From Berghia stephanieae (Eukaryota > Mollusca > Gastropoda > Nudibranchia > Aeolidiidae), in the NCBI GenBank assembly GCA_034508935.3, contig CM067446.1, positions 23,845,520 through 23,909,519 on the forward strand: a stretch of DNA of 64,000 bases, in the 5' to 3' direction. This document shows, one piece after another, positions 36,249 to 48,255 of this stretch. A program made the translations under genes and the position numbers. Numbering within the stretch: position 1 is the first letter of the stretch; every line of letters begins with the position of its first letter. The notes under the pieces were generated by a model. The model saw only the letters and a program-made list of their open reading frames with translations. It searched no databases and was not told the DNA's origin.

Positions 36249-37124
36249 GGGAGCGTTCACATATTACGTCATCAGCTAGGGGGGGAGGGGGGTCTACCAA
36301 ATGTTGACATGTGTTGACATGGGGGAGGGGGGGGGGGGGTCAGACCCAAGATGATGTCATCAAAACATAGGCAAATTAGGCCTATTTTATTAAATGCAAG
36401 AGCTTCAAGAAGCAACAAGACTGTTGATGTTGATCTGGAAAAAAAGAACTTTGAAGCTGCTGGAAAAATATTAGCCAATATTTGGTCCGAGTCGATAATA
36501 GATGGATACCCAGTAACTGGAAAATTCATCCCTCCACCTGAAAATCCAAGACCCAAACTTCAATTTCAAGAAACAGATGATTGGAAGATAAAACACATTC
36601 GTCAATCCCAATATCTGCTGCAAATAGTGAAATGCAGTGACAACTCATGCTGCAAACCTTGGCGTATAACTATTCATCTCTTTTTTCCAGAGCGTTTTCT
36701 GCCACCACCTGTACCACTTGCTTCATGTGATATTGGTTTGGAGATAGGCAATAATGGAAGATTTGGAAGCCTATTTCAAAGTTGTTCCTTTCAAAACAGC
36801 TAAAGATAAATTGCTATGATGAGTATTGCCCATCTCTCAAGAAACAAGATGGGAAGGGTATCACTTCTCAAAAGGCGAACTTGCCCTAAATGTTCATTGT
36901 ATCACTCCTCGATCACAGCAATGAAAGACCATTCACGAAAATGCGGATACAAGAAGAACAGCAAATGGGAGAACGTGATGACGATGAAGATGAAATTGAT
37001 GATACTATTTATTGTTGGGGGAGGGGGGGGGGGTCAGGTCAATGATAACAAGTGATGACTTGGGGGAGGGGGGGGGGGATCTAAAAAGGGCAAATTTTTG
37101 ATGACGTAATATGTGAACGCTCCC
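36249..37124. mobile_element. Nested DNA element with GGGAGCGTTCAC termini and subterminal G tracts
   Basis: Perfect 26-bp inverted ends beginning GGGAGCGTTCACATATTACG. TTT lies on both sides, a possible 3-bp target duplication. Just inside each end lie G-rich runs of the form GGGGGAGGGGGGGGG on the same strand (36280-36340 and 37015-37080). Ends of the type GGGAGCGTTCA..TACGTCA are familiar from DNA elements in many invertebrates, but I cannot fix the superfamily. The interior carries the ORF described next. Confidence 0.85.
36351..36803 (+). CDS. Unidentified protein fragment carried by the nested DNA element
   Basis: A 150-codon open frame. Readable blocks are NARASRSNKTVDVDLEKKNF, GKFIPPPENPRPKLQF, WKIKHIRQSQYLLQIVKCSD, NSCCKPW and PERFLPPPVPLA. 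The CSDNSCC spacing looks metal-binding. It is not low complexity and codon use looks protein-like. It could be cargo of the transposon, a captured host gene fragment, or part of the element's own second protein. After the stop the reading continues in other frames with YDEYCPSLKKQDG and then, at 36858-36950, RRTCPKCSLYHSS with a C..C...H....C finger. The original protein was therefore longer and is now broken by frame changes. The function is unknown. Confidence 0.6.
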   Translation: MMSSKHRQIRPILLNARASRSNKTVDVDLEKKNFEAAGKILANIWSESIIDGYPVTGKFIPPPENPRPKLQFQETDDWKIKHIRQSQYLLQIVKCSDNSCCKPWRITIHLFFPERFLPPPVPLASCDIGLEIGNNGRFGSLFQSCSFQNS

Positions 37125-37664
37125 TTTTCAACAAAAGAGGGATGTGTAGTAGACAGCTTAGCATTGACACGCCTTTTGATTTCCATTTCATTTCACCTCT
37201 GAATAGCTGCGCATCATTCATTATCAATTATCGCACAAGAACTTTCGATCTTATTTTAGCTTTGCATTTTACTAAAAGTTGTCTAAAAGAAAGCACTGTG
37301 CTTACACGTTGGAGTTTAAAATCAAAATACTATGTGGAGTCGATGAAAAAAAAGTTGATCAAGACGGAGATATGTAAATTACACGGCATCCCGAACTGAA
37401 CTCTTTCAACAATTTTGAATTGAAAACGAAAACCCCCAAAAATATTTTTAAACAAAAAAAAAAAATATTTTTTTAAATTAATGGTTACGAAGACGGCATT
37501 TTTTCAACAACTCCATTTAACGGGAAACCCATGATACGTTTAAATGAGCAAATTCCTTAAATAGTTACTACCCTTGAAAAACATTGCAACACGGGAACTT
37601 ACTTTAAACCAAAATGTCTTTAAACCGAAATGGTTTAGAAGAATTTCGGTTTAAAGTAATTCTA

Positions 37665-37667
<3 letters not shown>

Positions 37668-37723
<56 letters not shown>

Positions 37724-37760
37724 ATATATATTTATATATCCCTCCTTGATATATATATAT
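37668..37760. repeat. (TA)n microsatellite, right of pogo-like element
   Basis: TA dinucleotides, continuing the tract interrupted at 35626. Confidence 0.95.
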
Positions 37761-38445
37761 TATTTATTTTTTTTTTTTTTTTAATTTTATTTTTTCACCT
37801 TAAAAAAAAAATAATTTCAACCACAAATAATCACATTCACAATGAAATGACAATACCAGTAGATTTTGATTATTCCAAACGTAATCAAAAATGGATCACG
37901 AAAGAGAATACAACAACAACAAAAATAAAGCGACGAGACACAATGCCACAACACCTTGACAATACAAGTCCATTTCGTTCACTCGAAAAATTAAAGAGAT
38001 GCTTTAATCCCTCAACGGCGAGATTAATATTTCTGTTACATAACTGGTTTTCAGTAGTACGTAGTAACTTTAAAGTTTTCATCGAGAAGCAACAACAGCG
38101 ATATGACTCGAGTTTCATTCAGAGCTCAAATTGCATCATTTTTACTGCTCTCTTGGTGGTTAGAATGATTGTGCCGGTGGTGGTAGTGGTTGGAATAGTG
38201 GTAGCGGTGGTGGTGGTGGAGGAGGAGGAAGAGGAGACGGTGAGGGAGGATGTAATTGTGGTAGTCGTTTTGGTGGTGCTGTTGTTTAGAATGATAGTTG
38301 TGGAGACGATGACGGAAATTATATGATGATGTTGATATTGTTTTTATTGCTATTGTAGCACTTGTTGTTAATGCTGTTGTTTTTGTTAATGATGATTATG
38401 ATGACAACGACGATGTCGTCGACAATGATGATTACCATACGATAT
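37761..38445. other. Nothing recognised
   Basis: A 159-codon frame (37847-38326) is open but runs into GTG/GGA triplet repeats and has no family resemblance. Degenerate triplets follow to 38420. Confidence 0.4.
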
Positions 38446-38625
38446 TACAAAGTTTATTCAATCTTAGGCTTTCGCCAATAAATCATACAATTTGATGACA
38501 ACATACAAGAATGTGGAAAAAAATGGTAAATGGAACCAAACAATAAACTGATACCATTAATAACCACCAAAAAATACAACAATCGTAATACCACCAATAC
38601 GTACAATAATAATAATAATAATATT

Positions 38626-38714
<89 letters not shown>

Positions 38715-39127
38715 GTAATAATAATAATAATAATAATAAGAAGAAGAAGAAGAAGAAGAAGAAGAACAAGAAGAAGAAGAAGAAGAAGAAGAAGAAGAAG
38801 AAGAAGAAGATAACAATAATAATAATATTACCATCATCATTACTACCACCACCATCATTATTACGTTTCCAATCCGTTTTTCTCGTTTTTTAAAATTTGA
38901 TACCTGTAATAGACGAAAATTCCGGTGATTTTTTAAAAGGGTAGTTATAATATCTACGATTTTATTAAGCCTGAAAACTACGATTTTTATTTTCCTATTT
39001 CAGGTAGGCAGGTCTGCTATGACAAGTATCAGTTCCATAGTCAAAAAAAAAAAAAGAAAAAAAAAAAAGACAGACAAAAACAAAGTTTATTTAATATTAG
39101 GCTTTCGCCAATAATTCATACAATACA
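38446..39127. repeat. (AAT)n and (GAA)n arrays between direct repeats
   Basis: AAT at 38605-38737 and AAG/GAA at 38738-38808. A roughly 45-bp block with TTAGGCTTTCGCCAATAA occurs on both sides (about 38450-38495 and 39083-39127). Confidence 0.8.
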
Positions 39128-39395
39128 ATTAAGACAAAATAATGCTACCAATCTCTCCTCATGCATTCGTTAGACTATAACAATAACGACCGTGTTATCT
39201 TTACTCCTTACCCAACCAACCCCTAGCTTCCCGCCTCTTCATCACGAACTATCTTAAAGGCTCCATACACGCACGGTTTTGGTCGGCGTTCGAACCACGA
39301 TCAGGCAAACCGGGGTGAAAACGCAATGTGTGTGGCCAAATACCTGGCCGATAAGCAGAGGGACGGACGAGCGCTCGCAAAGCCCGCCGTGCTTA
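39128..39395. other. GC-richer unrecognised DNA
   Basis: No coding match. Overlapping short frames on both strands are not convincing. Confidence 0.35.
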
Positions 39396-39541
39396 ATATT
39401 TTTCGAGGCGATCGGCGATCGGGGGCGTGGCAGTATAAAAAAATTGGACAATTTTGTTCGGATTTTCGCTGTTTTGATGTCAGATTCGTGATCAGCGTCG
39501 AATTCACAATAGGCTTGATACCAAGAACTATGTTTTTACTC

Positions 39542-39884
39542 GCGGGTGGTTGGATGGGAGCATCACCCTTGAATCATATACCTATGATGTTCGCATGGGT
39601 GTACGATCCGATAGTGATGTCGTTTCTTCTTCTCTTTACTAGCCTATCCTGCTTCTTTGGTTTGTGATTGTATTTTTGACAGGGGATATTTTTTTTTCTG
39701 TAAATCTTCTGCCTGTTTGTTCTTGGTTATTTATAATTTAGCTTATGATATCTTTAGGTTATGATTTTGATTTACATTTGTACTATTTTTGTTAGATTGC
39801 TTGTTTTTTTGTTTCAGCGGTCTCTCATATAGCCTCAATTGTGTTGGAAGAGACCTAAAGCAACAAACAAAACAAAAACAAAAA
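39542..39884 (+). mobile_element. S2 family copy b, inserted in family C arm
   Basis: Same ends as copy a. ATGTTTTTACTC flanks it at 39530-39541 and 39885-39896, a perfect 12-bp target duplication. The right C arm (about 42190-42220) shows the same site unoccupied in inverted orientation. Confidence 0.95.
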
Positions 39885-39957
39885 ATGTTTTTACTCCAAA
39901 AATTGATGAAATTAGAAATAAATTTTAATTAATATTGAGGCTATGTGGCCGACAGAA

Positions 39958-40245
39958 AAGTGCCCCTCCCTGTTTTGTGATGGATCAAGTGGTATGACTC
40001 TCGCTTTCGGATCGGAAGGTTCAGGTTTCGAGACCCGCTCTGAGTGGCGCAGAGTTGAGTCCTCAGGTGTAAAATGAGTACATGGCCGTTCGTTGTCTTT
40101 GTTGGGAAAAAATGTCACATCGCCTGACAGGCGTCATGTCTCGTCTTTCAAGTTTAATATTGCTGTTGCCTTGGGACCCCTTGTAAAGCGCTTTGAGTAC
40201 GTGGATATTGCGCCAAATAAATGCTGTGTTATTTTTTTTTTTAAA
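39958..40245 (+). mobile_element. S3 tRNA-headed SINE, copy 1
   Basis: A tRNA-like head with AGTGGTATGACTCTCGCTTT and GGTTTCGAGACC, then the S3 body: GGCCGTTCGTTGTCTTTGTT, CATCGCCTGACAGGCGTCAT, AAGCGCTTTGAGTACGTGGA. Ends in an ATT/T-rich tail. Confidence 0.85.
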
Positions 40246-40524
40246 TAATATTTTTATAAATGTTGCGCCAGGAAGAGGTAGATGGCAAATGTTTCGTTCT
40301 TGATCATTGTAAAATTTATAAAGGATTTCATACAAAATAAAAAATAGTTTTCATAATTTACAATGTAATGATATAATAATATGCCAGTTCTTTTTTTTTT
40401 TTTTGCCTCCTCACCCGTTGACGCGACATGACGGTCGACATTGACACAGACATTTGGGATTGGCAGATACCAAAAAGCCTTGACTACGTGATAACAGGGG
40501 TGATAACCTTGAATTATAATCTAC

Positions 40525-40735
40525 AAACAACGCCCCCCCCCCCCCCATAAAAAAGAGCTGTATGCGTGTGTGGTGGTGGTGAGGCGGGGGGGGGGGGGGG
40601 GGGGGGGGTGCGAATGCGAGTAGTCCCGAGGAGTACCCGTTTAACCTGCCACGGGAGCACTGTCGATTTGTTTTATAAATAATAATAATAATAATAATTA
40701 TGACGATACATAACAAATCTTTATTGTCCACAAAA
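40525..40735. repeat. Poly-C, poly-G and Rex1-like LINE tail
   Basis: Poly-C at about 40530-40546 and a run of about 23 G at 40585-40607. ATAACAAATCTTTATTGTCC with an AAT tract at 40675-40730 is the complement of the LINE tail at 14440-14490. Confidence 0.85.
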
Positions 40736-40779
40736 TGGAAAAATTTCCGTGGTCTACGTTGCTTTTAAACTTAAATCGG

Positions 40780-41165
40780 ATTAAAATGTATTGATGTTAT
40801 GCGTATTGGAAAATACTCACGACATCTCTATCGGGGTATAACATATTAACACACAAAACTGCAAACTCGAACGTTCATAGTCTGATTGATATAACTTAGT
40901 GATACGTTAATTATAAAAATGGCAATAACAACGGGTTGACTAACGTCATATTAATTCCTTCTATTGATGCTCTGTGTTAAATTAAAATACTCACAAAGTC
41001 CGCCAGCCAGAAATATCACTCCAGCCCAAAAATCTACATGGAACCTTGAACGTTATAGTCTGATATATTTTAATGAGAACTAATCATAAAAATGGGTGTC
41101 TAAAAACAATAACAATGAGATGAGTGACATCAATTGGGTTCCTTCTATAAATATCCAAGAACTTT
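40780..41165 (+). repeat. Two successive D repeats
   Basis: Each contains AAATACTCAC, a CAC.AAA.CT.C block, CTTGAACGTT and GTCTGAT.GATAT, and ends AATTCCTTCTATTGATG or similar. They lie head to tail with a spacing of about 190 bp. Confidence 0.7.
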
Positions 41166-41214
41166 ACTCTCTCCATCCGCTCTCTCCTCCTTCAATACAT
41201 ATGAATCTATGAAT

Positions 41215-41807
<593 letters not shown>

Positions 41808-41864
41808 ACATGTTAGATTATTATAGCTATTGCTACATATGATGCAAATATCTTGGACGGTTAT

Positions 41865-42095
41865 TGATGCTATGAGTTTAGGTAAAATGCTCACAACATC
41901 CACCAGTCGGAAATAACGTACCGTCACACAAAACTACGAGTAACCTTGAACGTTAAAAGTCTGATTGATATAATTTAGTGAGAACTAATTACCAAAATGA
42001 CTGCCTTAACACAATACCAAAGAGTGGAATGATGTCAATTTCGTTCCTTCAACAGTCTAATTGATATAATTTAGTGAGAAGTAATCACTATTGTG
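41865..42095 (+). repeat. D repeat and partial second copy
   Basis: Full D unit at about 41865-42045, then GTCTAATTGATATAATTTAG repeated at 42056. Confidence 0.7.
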
Positions 42096-42299
42096 CGCAA
42101 GACGAAAGATAGAATAACAGACAGTAACTGGGATCGGTTCTGTCGGCCACATAGCCTCACTATTAATTAAAATTCATGTCTAATTTCACCAATTTTTGGA
42201 GTAAACACACAGTTCTTAGTATCAAACCTATTGTAAATTTGACGCTGATCACGAATCCGACGTGAAAACTTCGAAAATCCGGAAAAAAAATTGTCCACT

Positions 42300-42494
42300 G
42301 TTTTATAGATAGAATGCGCTTGGCCAAGGAGTTCACAACATTGCCATCCGGAAGTATAACGGACCAACACACAAACTCTGTGTAACCATGAACGTTTATA
42401 GTCAGGTTAATACAGTTTAGTGAGAACAGCTCACAAACGCGGATGGCAAAAACAATAACAAAGGCCCGAGTGACGTCATCTGCATACTATCTAT
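42300..42494 (+). mobile_element. D repeat inserted in the right C arm
   Basis: Bounded by inverted ends TATAGATAG.ATGC at about 42304 and its complement at 42480-42494. The left C arm lacks it at the matching place (near 39430). That gives about 190 bp for D and suggests a small MITE-like element. Confidence 0.65.
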
Positions 42495-42540
42495 ACTGCC
42501 ACGCCCCCGATCGCCGATCGCCGATCGCCTAAAAAAATAT

Positions 42541-43574
42541 CTCCCCGTGTGTGGGCAAAAATCATCTGCGATAAACGCAGGGATCGGGTCACAGCGACCC
42601 AGCAGTGCCTGTCCCGCGATGAGATCTGGGCGTCTATGGGGGGCTTTATGTATGTATTAGCTTCAGGACGGGCAAGTATGGAATCTGCCCACCCTTCCTT
42701 TAAACGTATTTATTTCCTCTATAACTTAGTTAGAATTCAACCCTCTCTTTTCTCAGAAGAATATTTCTCGTATACTAATTCAATTGTTGAGAAAACCAAA
42801 ATGGTGGTTGTATTTTATATATTTATTTAGTCGTGACTTTTGAATAAAAGTGTTTTGTTTTATTAGAGGTAATACAATAGAAAATTACATTGTTTTGCAA
42901 AAATATTTAGTTTGGCAATAAAAATACAGTGGTAATTACTTTAAGAATTTGAAGAAAAAAAGAACTAACAAATTAATTTGTTAAAAAAACAAAAACAAAA
43001 AACAAAACAAAAACAACAACAAAAAAACAAATAAGAAAACAATTTAAATAAATGAGTTTTGAGGAGGACTAAAGAAAACAAGAAAAAAAAAAAAAGAAAT
43101 AATTTAAATGGATAAACAAATATATAAAAACAACACAAGTTAATACTAACTTGATATAATATTAGTAAATTAATAAATTTAATTCAATTCTGGAACCTTC
43201 CCAATGTCATTACATCAATGGTACCAGCACAAGTAAGGCAATAAAGAAGAAAAAGCTCGTTTGCCAAAATCTCTATTTAGTGTTCACTGGTTTATAAGGT
43301 GGGCTCATTTGAATTAGCCCGACCTAGTACTAGAGGCCAGACAGCAAAATCGGAGTTCACCGTCAGGCAACGTGAAGATGAGATGGCGATGTGGGCGGAG
43401 TGGAGTGGTTGGGGGGGGGGGGGGGGGGGGGGGGTGATAAAAAGAAGAGGAGCGTATCCTGGTTTATGCATTACGGGGTGCATGGTGATTCTCAATCTAT
43501 CAAAAATACACACAAATTGATTTCAGTACGAAGTATCAAGTTTAAGTACTAACTTTTAAAGTTATCTAATTTAA
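42541..43574. other. Unrecognised DNA with poly-G
   Basis: A run of about 24 G at 43411-43434, A/CA-rich low complexity at 42985-43050. An open frame at 42549-42830 matches nothing I know. Confidence 0.5.
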
Positions 43575-43818
43575 ATTAGATTACGAAGTGGTTATTTGTA
43601 CTACCACTACAAATAGCGAAAACTACCGCTTTTCACTATTTGTACTCCCAGAACTCTTATGTGTTTAAAGTTGCAAACCACCGCTCCTTTACCTATTTGT
43701 AGCTACCTACTCCCAGCACTCTTATGCGTTTAAAGTTGCATTTGTGAGCTATCAAGGACCAGCCGACCCCAGCCTCCACTTTTCGCGGTCTGTCTTTGAG
43801 AAGTGTGAAGCAAAGAAA

Positions 43819-43918
43819 ATGGCCCTCTCGGTAAACGAGACATTCTCATCTTTTCTCCAATTTGAAAACATTCGAAAATGAGAATAATGTACTTTTTATT
43901 AAAAAGTCAACAAAGAAG
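43819..43918 (+). pseudogene. MULE-like ORF, candidate first exon
   Basis: ATG at 43819 opens MALSVNETFSSFLQFENIRK. A one-base frame change then leads to ENNVLFIKKSTKK and a GTAAGT donor at 43919. The FSSF..FE...YE..N...F...ST layout resembles the N-terminus of ZSWIM3-like/MULE proteins. It is the least certain of the three exons, because it is short and needs the frame change. Confidence 0.4.
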
Positions 43919-43924
43919 GTAAGT

Positions 43925-45834
43925 AAACTAGATACGACAATTTTTTTCCTTAATTAAGTGGCAACTCATTTCTCGTCATTCTCACTCTAACTCTATCAAC
44001 TAAGAAGAGTACACCACCTCAAACATTTGTCAGTTCATATCTTTGCTTGCATGAGGTCTATTTTCATTTTGAAAAGTTCAAAGTGAACAACTAAATGACG
44101 CCGATTCAGTGGTGTATTTGGTCTATCTTCATGTGAATAAATATTTTATTATTGACTTTTCCAAAATTCCAATCGGCCATTCATTTGCATGTCGTGATCT
44201 ATTTTTCCTTGATTTCAGCTGTCTCAGCTCTAAACTATACTTTTCTTTCTCAAAATAATTCATTTTCTGTTTGCAATGTATTACAGAGATGTTGATTTAC
44301 CACATGTAAAAATTTGAAAGTTGTATCTGAAGCTGTTTCTGAATTATACGTGATTATCCATTGGGATGCTGTGCTTTTGTCACATTTTTTCCTATTAATT
44401 AGAGATTTTCCACCACATAAACGGTCATAACTTTTTAACCAGTTGAGACAGAGCGATAATTTTTCACTCTAGTTAATGTTTCACTCCCCTTTATTTTTCT
44501 ACGCTAAATTAATACCCATAGCCACTATTTTGAAAAATTCTTGCAAGTGCCTACTAAGAAGTTAAAGAAGAGGGTTGAACTTGAACCTGAACATGCTCCT
44601 TCTTCTTCTTCTTCTTCTTCTACTAATAACTACAACTAGATAGGTACTACTCCTCTCCTGACTGATCGGAACCGTTTAAGAAACTAAATTACGGGTTCCA
44701 CCGGCGCAGCTCTCTAGACTTCCAGTCCCCCAGTGCCCAGTATGGGCGGGAGACCTTACCCCCGATGTTCCTCGAGCCTCGAGGTAGTTTCACTTTATAA
44801 TTGTTTTAGCTTTTGAACTGTGGATCTTTTGTCAAACGTTTTATTTTAATTTTTCAAATTTAGTAGCACTTTAAAGGTCTGCGTTAGGTATAGCTCTGCT
44901 GTACTGTAACTGTAAGAGCGTAAGAATAACATGGTAAAAGTACTGTAAAAGTATGCTGATGACGGATGAAAATGATATTGACAATGAAATTATAATAAAA
45001 GAAGAACAATAGAACTTATAATCAAATCAATAAAGAAGCTTTAAAAAAATGAAATTTAAAAGAAGTAAGAAAAAACTGCCTCAAGAAGTGAAAAAAATTG
45101 TCCCTGTTGTTGAGATGTGAAGTGGACATAATCGTGTCTGTTAAGAATTAGAAGAAATGAAAGATGCCACTTTTTATTTTAAATGTAGATTGCACATTAG
45201 CAGAACACTAAAAAAAAAAGTAAAGAAAGAAAATCCAATGTGGCAACTTGGTTGCTAGTGAAAAAAGTAAAATTACTCCGCTCAGCATTGCTGCTGGTGT
45301 GATGTCTAGTGTTAGTTAGGTGTCACTATATTAGAGTGATATCTTGTTACTTCATATTTTCATTTTAAAACCTGTAGAACAACTTGATTGATTTGTAAAT
45401 TTCCTTATATGACCATTGTTTTAGTTTTCCGCAGCCATTTTAATTCAATTTGAAATATTGAAAGGTACTGGAGAGGAGTCTTAGCGGGGTTTTTTTTTTT
45501 TTGTCTGTTAGTTTTAGTTATAGGTCATAGTGCAGGTCCAAGTGTTGGAAATGTACAATGTTTTATTTTTTATTTTAAGGTTAGTTGAAGGAATACTTTC
45601 CTTAGCTCAAGGAATGTGCAGAAGACCTCCCCTATTTACTACTTACTACTACTACCCAAGTACTAATGCTAGACTACTTCTTCCGCCACCTCACTCCTAA
45701 ACGGACTGACACCACAGGCAACTGATATTATTCTCTCTCTCTCTCTGAGTGTGTATCTGTCTGTCTATTTCTGCCCATCTCCCCTCTTTTTACTAATTAG
45801 TTTGTAGGTGTTTGGCAAATTCTCAAGAACAGCC
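43925..45834. other. MULE interior, nothing recognised
   Basis: AT-rich intron-like DNA with a short CTT tract at 44600-44622. No repeat or coding block that I can name. Confidence 0.4.
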
Positions 45835-46095
45835 AAGATATATGCGGCTGTGTGGCACTCACTTCCGGATTGGAAGGTCCTGGGGTCGAGCCTCATCAAG
45901 GACTCACATTCTCTCACTGTACTCATGTGTATGATTTCCTATCCGCTAAGAGCGTTGTCTGTCAGAAGAAAAACGTCGCCTAACGTTCTACTTGTTACGT
46001 GTTGCTGCTAGTCATGGATCCTTTGTAAAGTGCTTTGAGCATGTTTGGTGGATATTGCGGCTTATGAAAGCTCAATTCTTTTTTAATATTTATAT
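45835..46095 (+). mobile_element. S3 tRNA-headed SINE, copy 3
   Basis: CTGTGTGGCACTCACTTCCG, then GGTCCTGGGGTCGAGCC (B-box-like), AGCGTTGTCTGTCAG, CGTCGCCTAACGTTCTACTT and GTAAAGTGCTTTGAGCATGT. More diverged than the 54575-54855 copy. Confidence 0.8.
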
Positions 46096-46705
46096 ATATA
46101 TAATAAAGATGCAGGATGATGACGGGCATGCGCTACTTTATGATGTAGTATAAACCATTCCTAATATATGATTTTGCTAAATAGGCCTACACTCAAATTT
46201 TACGAGTGTATCTGGTGGCAAATATTAGACACTCGTTGCCACTGTGATTTTGATGAAACTTGGCTTATACACAGATACATGAATTTTCCTAATACGGCTT
46301 CAAACATGCGATCTGAACTTCAATTTATAATGAAGTAATTTTTCTCAAATGACAGCTTGATTGAATGTGACAAGATCCTTTTACTTAATACAATTCAATT
46401 TAGTGTGGTCTGTAGTTGTTTGCCTAATATTAGAATGCACAGAATTTGAATTTTTATTGACTTTAAATATTGAAAACAACATGCCTTTGGCTTTCCATTT
46501 GTGCCATTCAGCTTTTGACCTAGTCCCTGATTTGAGTACCACGTCACAAATTTAAGTTCTTCGAGAAAACTCTCGACTTACTTTCTTATTCTTCTAACGT
46601 ACTGAACTGTAACACCTTTGTCTCAGTTGGAGAAAATATTGCAATTTTTAACTTAATATTTAGGTGTTTATGTTATGATCTTTTATATTATTCCGTGTTT
46701 TTCAG

Positions 46706-46818
46706 CTTCCATCATATCACCCTGAGGAAAGTTGGCTAATTTATGACTTTTGTGTCTATGAATGCAAGCAGGGCAAAAAGCAATTGACTTCAAGCAAAGG
46801 AGTTCGCCCTAACCAGAG
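46706..46818 (+). pseudogene. MULE-like ORF, middle exon
   Basis: A 113-nt exon between TTTTTCAG (to 46705) and a GTAGGA donor at 46819. It reads PSYHPEESWLIYDFCVYECK and QGKKQLTSSKGVRPNQR. The VYxCxxG...SKGxRPNQ signature is the N-terminal zinc-binding-like region of ZSWIM3/FAR1-type MULE proteins. It is open throughout and ends in phase 2. The next exon of the domain (CPA...HNH in relatives) was not found. Confidence 0.65.
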
Positions 46819-47837
46819 GTAGGAGGTTGTTTTTGGACGGGGGCAGGAGGTGTTTTTTTACTTTTACATATTTAAAAAAAAATGAAAATATTATATGCAC
46901 AAGGTTATAATATTTCAGCATAACTCGGAAGTAAATTATCACCATCAGCTTTTCTATCTTGATTGCCAAGACAATTTTAATAAAGCAATCAAACTGATTC
47001 TGAATTTTAAAACATCCAGAGGAAGAGGCAATGTGTGCCTATCTGCAGCTCATTTACAGTCTTCAGTGGGCGGGCTGCACGATGTAATGCAGCAAGACAA
47101 TAGTTCAACTATTACCAGAACAGTTTTAAAAAGTGAAAGACTTGATTTGTTCAAAAAATCTGATTGCGCTGGATTAGTATTATTATTGAATGTCTTATTA
47201 AGATTTATTTTCAATTGCTCTATAATCTGCATGTTGAAATCCTTCACAATTGAGGTATGCAAGTGACAACGCTATTAATATTTTATCATACTATGTTGTG
47301 GATAATTTTATTATTAAGTAATAAAAAGTTTTTCTTACCATGCAGGACTCTGAAATTAATACTGGCTTCTGAGGGTTACAGGGTCTAATCACAACCATGA
47401 AAATCACCCATGCGATAAATTGGTAAGACTCATTCATTTTATACTTATTTTCCATCGACATTTTGTCCCTGCAGTTTTTCACTGCCGAAAATTTTACACT
47501 TGACAGCAATTAATTGCAAATTCTATTTTAGTCGCAATTAGACTCAATTTTTTTTATAAATATGTATTATTTTTTCTTTTCTTGTTACTTTATATTTTCA
47601 GTACTTAATTGTCCCTCCTCCCTCCCACTATTGAGTGTAATATATAGTAATAGATTAGTTAGGTAAATGCACTGTTGACACCAGGACCAAATGTTTAAAG
47701 AACAACAGCCATTCCAACTCATATTTTATTACGATACATTCAAGGTGGCGCACTGAGATGGAGAGATGATGACCAGCTTGTGACAAAATTGACTGTTCCA
47801 GAATTTGTATTTTTTTTTTATTAAAAAAAAAATTTCT
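46819..47837. other. MULE interior, nothing recognised
   Basis: AT-rich. A 123-codon frame at 46895-47266 is open but matches no family; intronic by position. Confidence 0.4.
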
Positions 47838-48255
47838 TGGAAGGGTTCTGGGCAGAGAGTTCACATTTTTCTATCCCTTATATTTGTTTTCCCTTTCCAT
47901 GTTGCTCCCTGTCTTTGTTATGGATTAAGATTGCTCATTTTTTTCCTGGTCCTTGCGGGGGTCTTTAGTTGGGAGGCAGACAGTCAAATACAGTACCTTT
48001 CTTCTTGAGATGATTTTTTATACTGTAAATCATCTCTCTGTTATGTACTGTTATAGGTTTTGAATATTATTGCATTATGTAAATGTTTTAGCAGGATCCT
48101 TTGCTTGTGTCTCGGTGAGACTTTGAGGTAATGTCAAAATTGGTACATCTTTGAGGTGCTCGTGAAATCTACTGTTCCCTATTTATTGAATCAGTCACCA
48201 TATCATCATCCTTTTTATAGTGTTGTAAGCGCTATTAAGTCCTGTAAGACAATAT
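47838..48255 (+). mobile_element. S1 family copy 7, diverged
   Basis: Recognisable by TGTCTTTGTTATGGATTAAG, CTGTAAATCATCTCTCTGTT, GCTTGTGTCTCGGTGAGACT and a final TTGTAAGCGCTATTAAGTCC. The most diverged S1 copy, so older than the rest. Confidence 0.75.

Larger units (their letters stand above)
35629..37667. mobile_element. Pogo/Tigger-like DNA element inserted in a (TA)n tract
   Basis: Left end CAGTAAAATTACTTTAAACC and right end, complemented, CAGTAGAATTACTTTAAACC. Inverted match of about 27 bp with one mismatch. The flanks are TA repeats, as expected for a TA-target element, although the left border dinucleotide reads CA. Subterminal TTTAAACCGAAA motifs recur four to five times on each side. 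The 2.04-kb body has no transposase frame of its own. It contains the nested element at 36249-37124 and several long G runs. Confidence 0.82.

Noticed and set aside
37847-38326. 159-codon open frame as a host gene
   Set aside because: No family resemblance, no splice context, and the second half is GTG/GGA repeats.
42549-42830. 93-codon open frame as a gene
   Set aside because: No recognisable motif and no supporting context.
46895-47266. 123-codon frame as a transposase exon
   Set aside because: The translation has no MULE or ZSWIM feature, and the acceptor near 46950 gives no continuation of the RPNQ domain.
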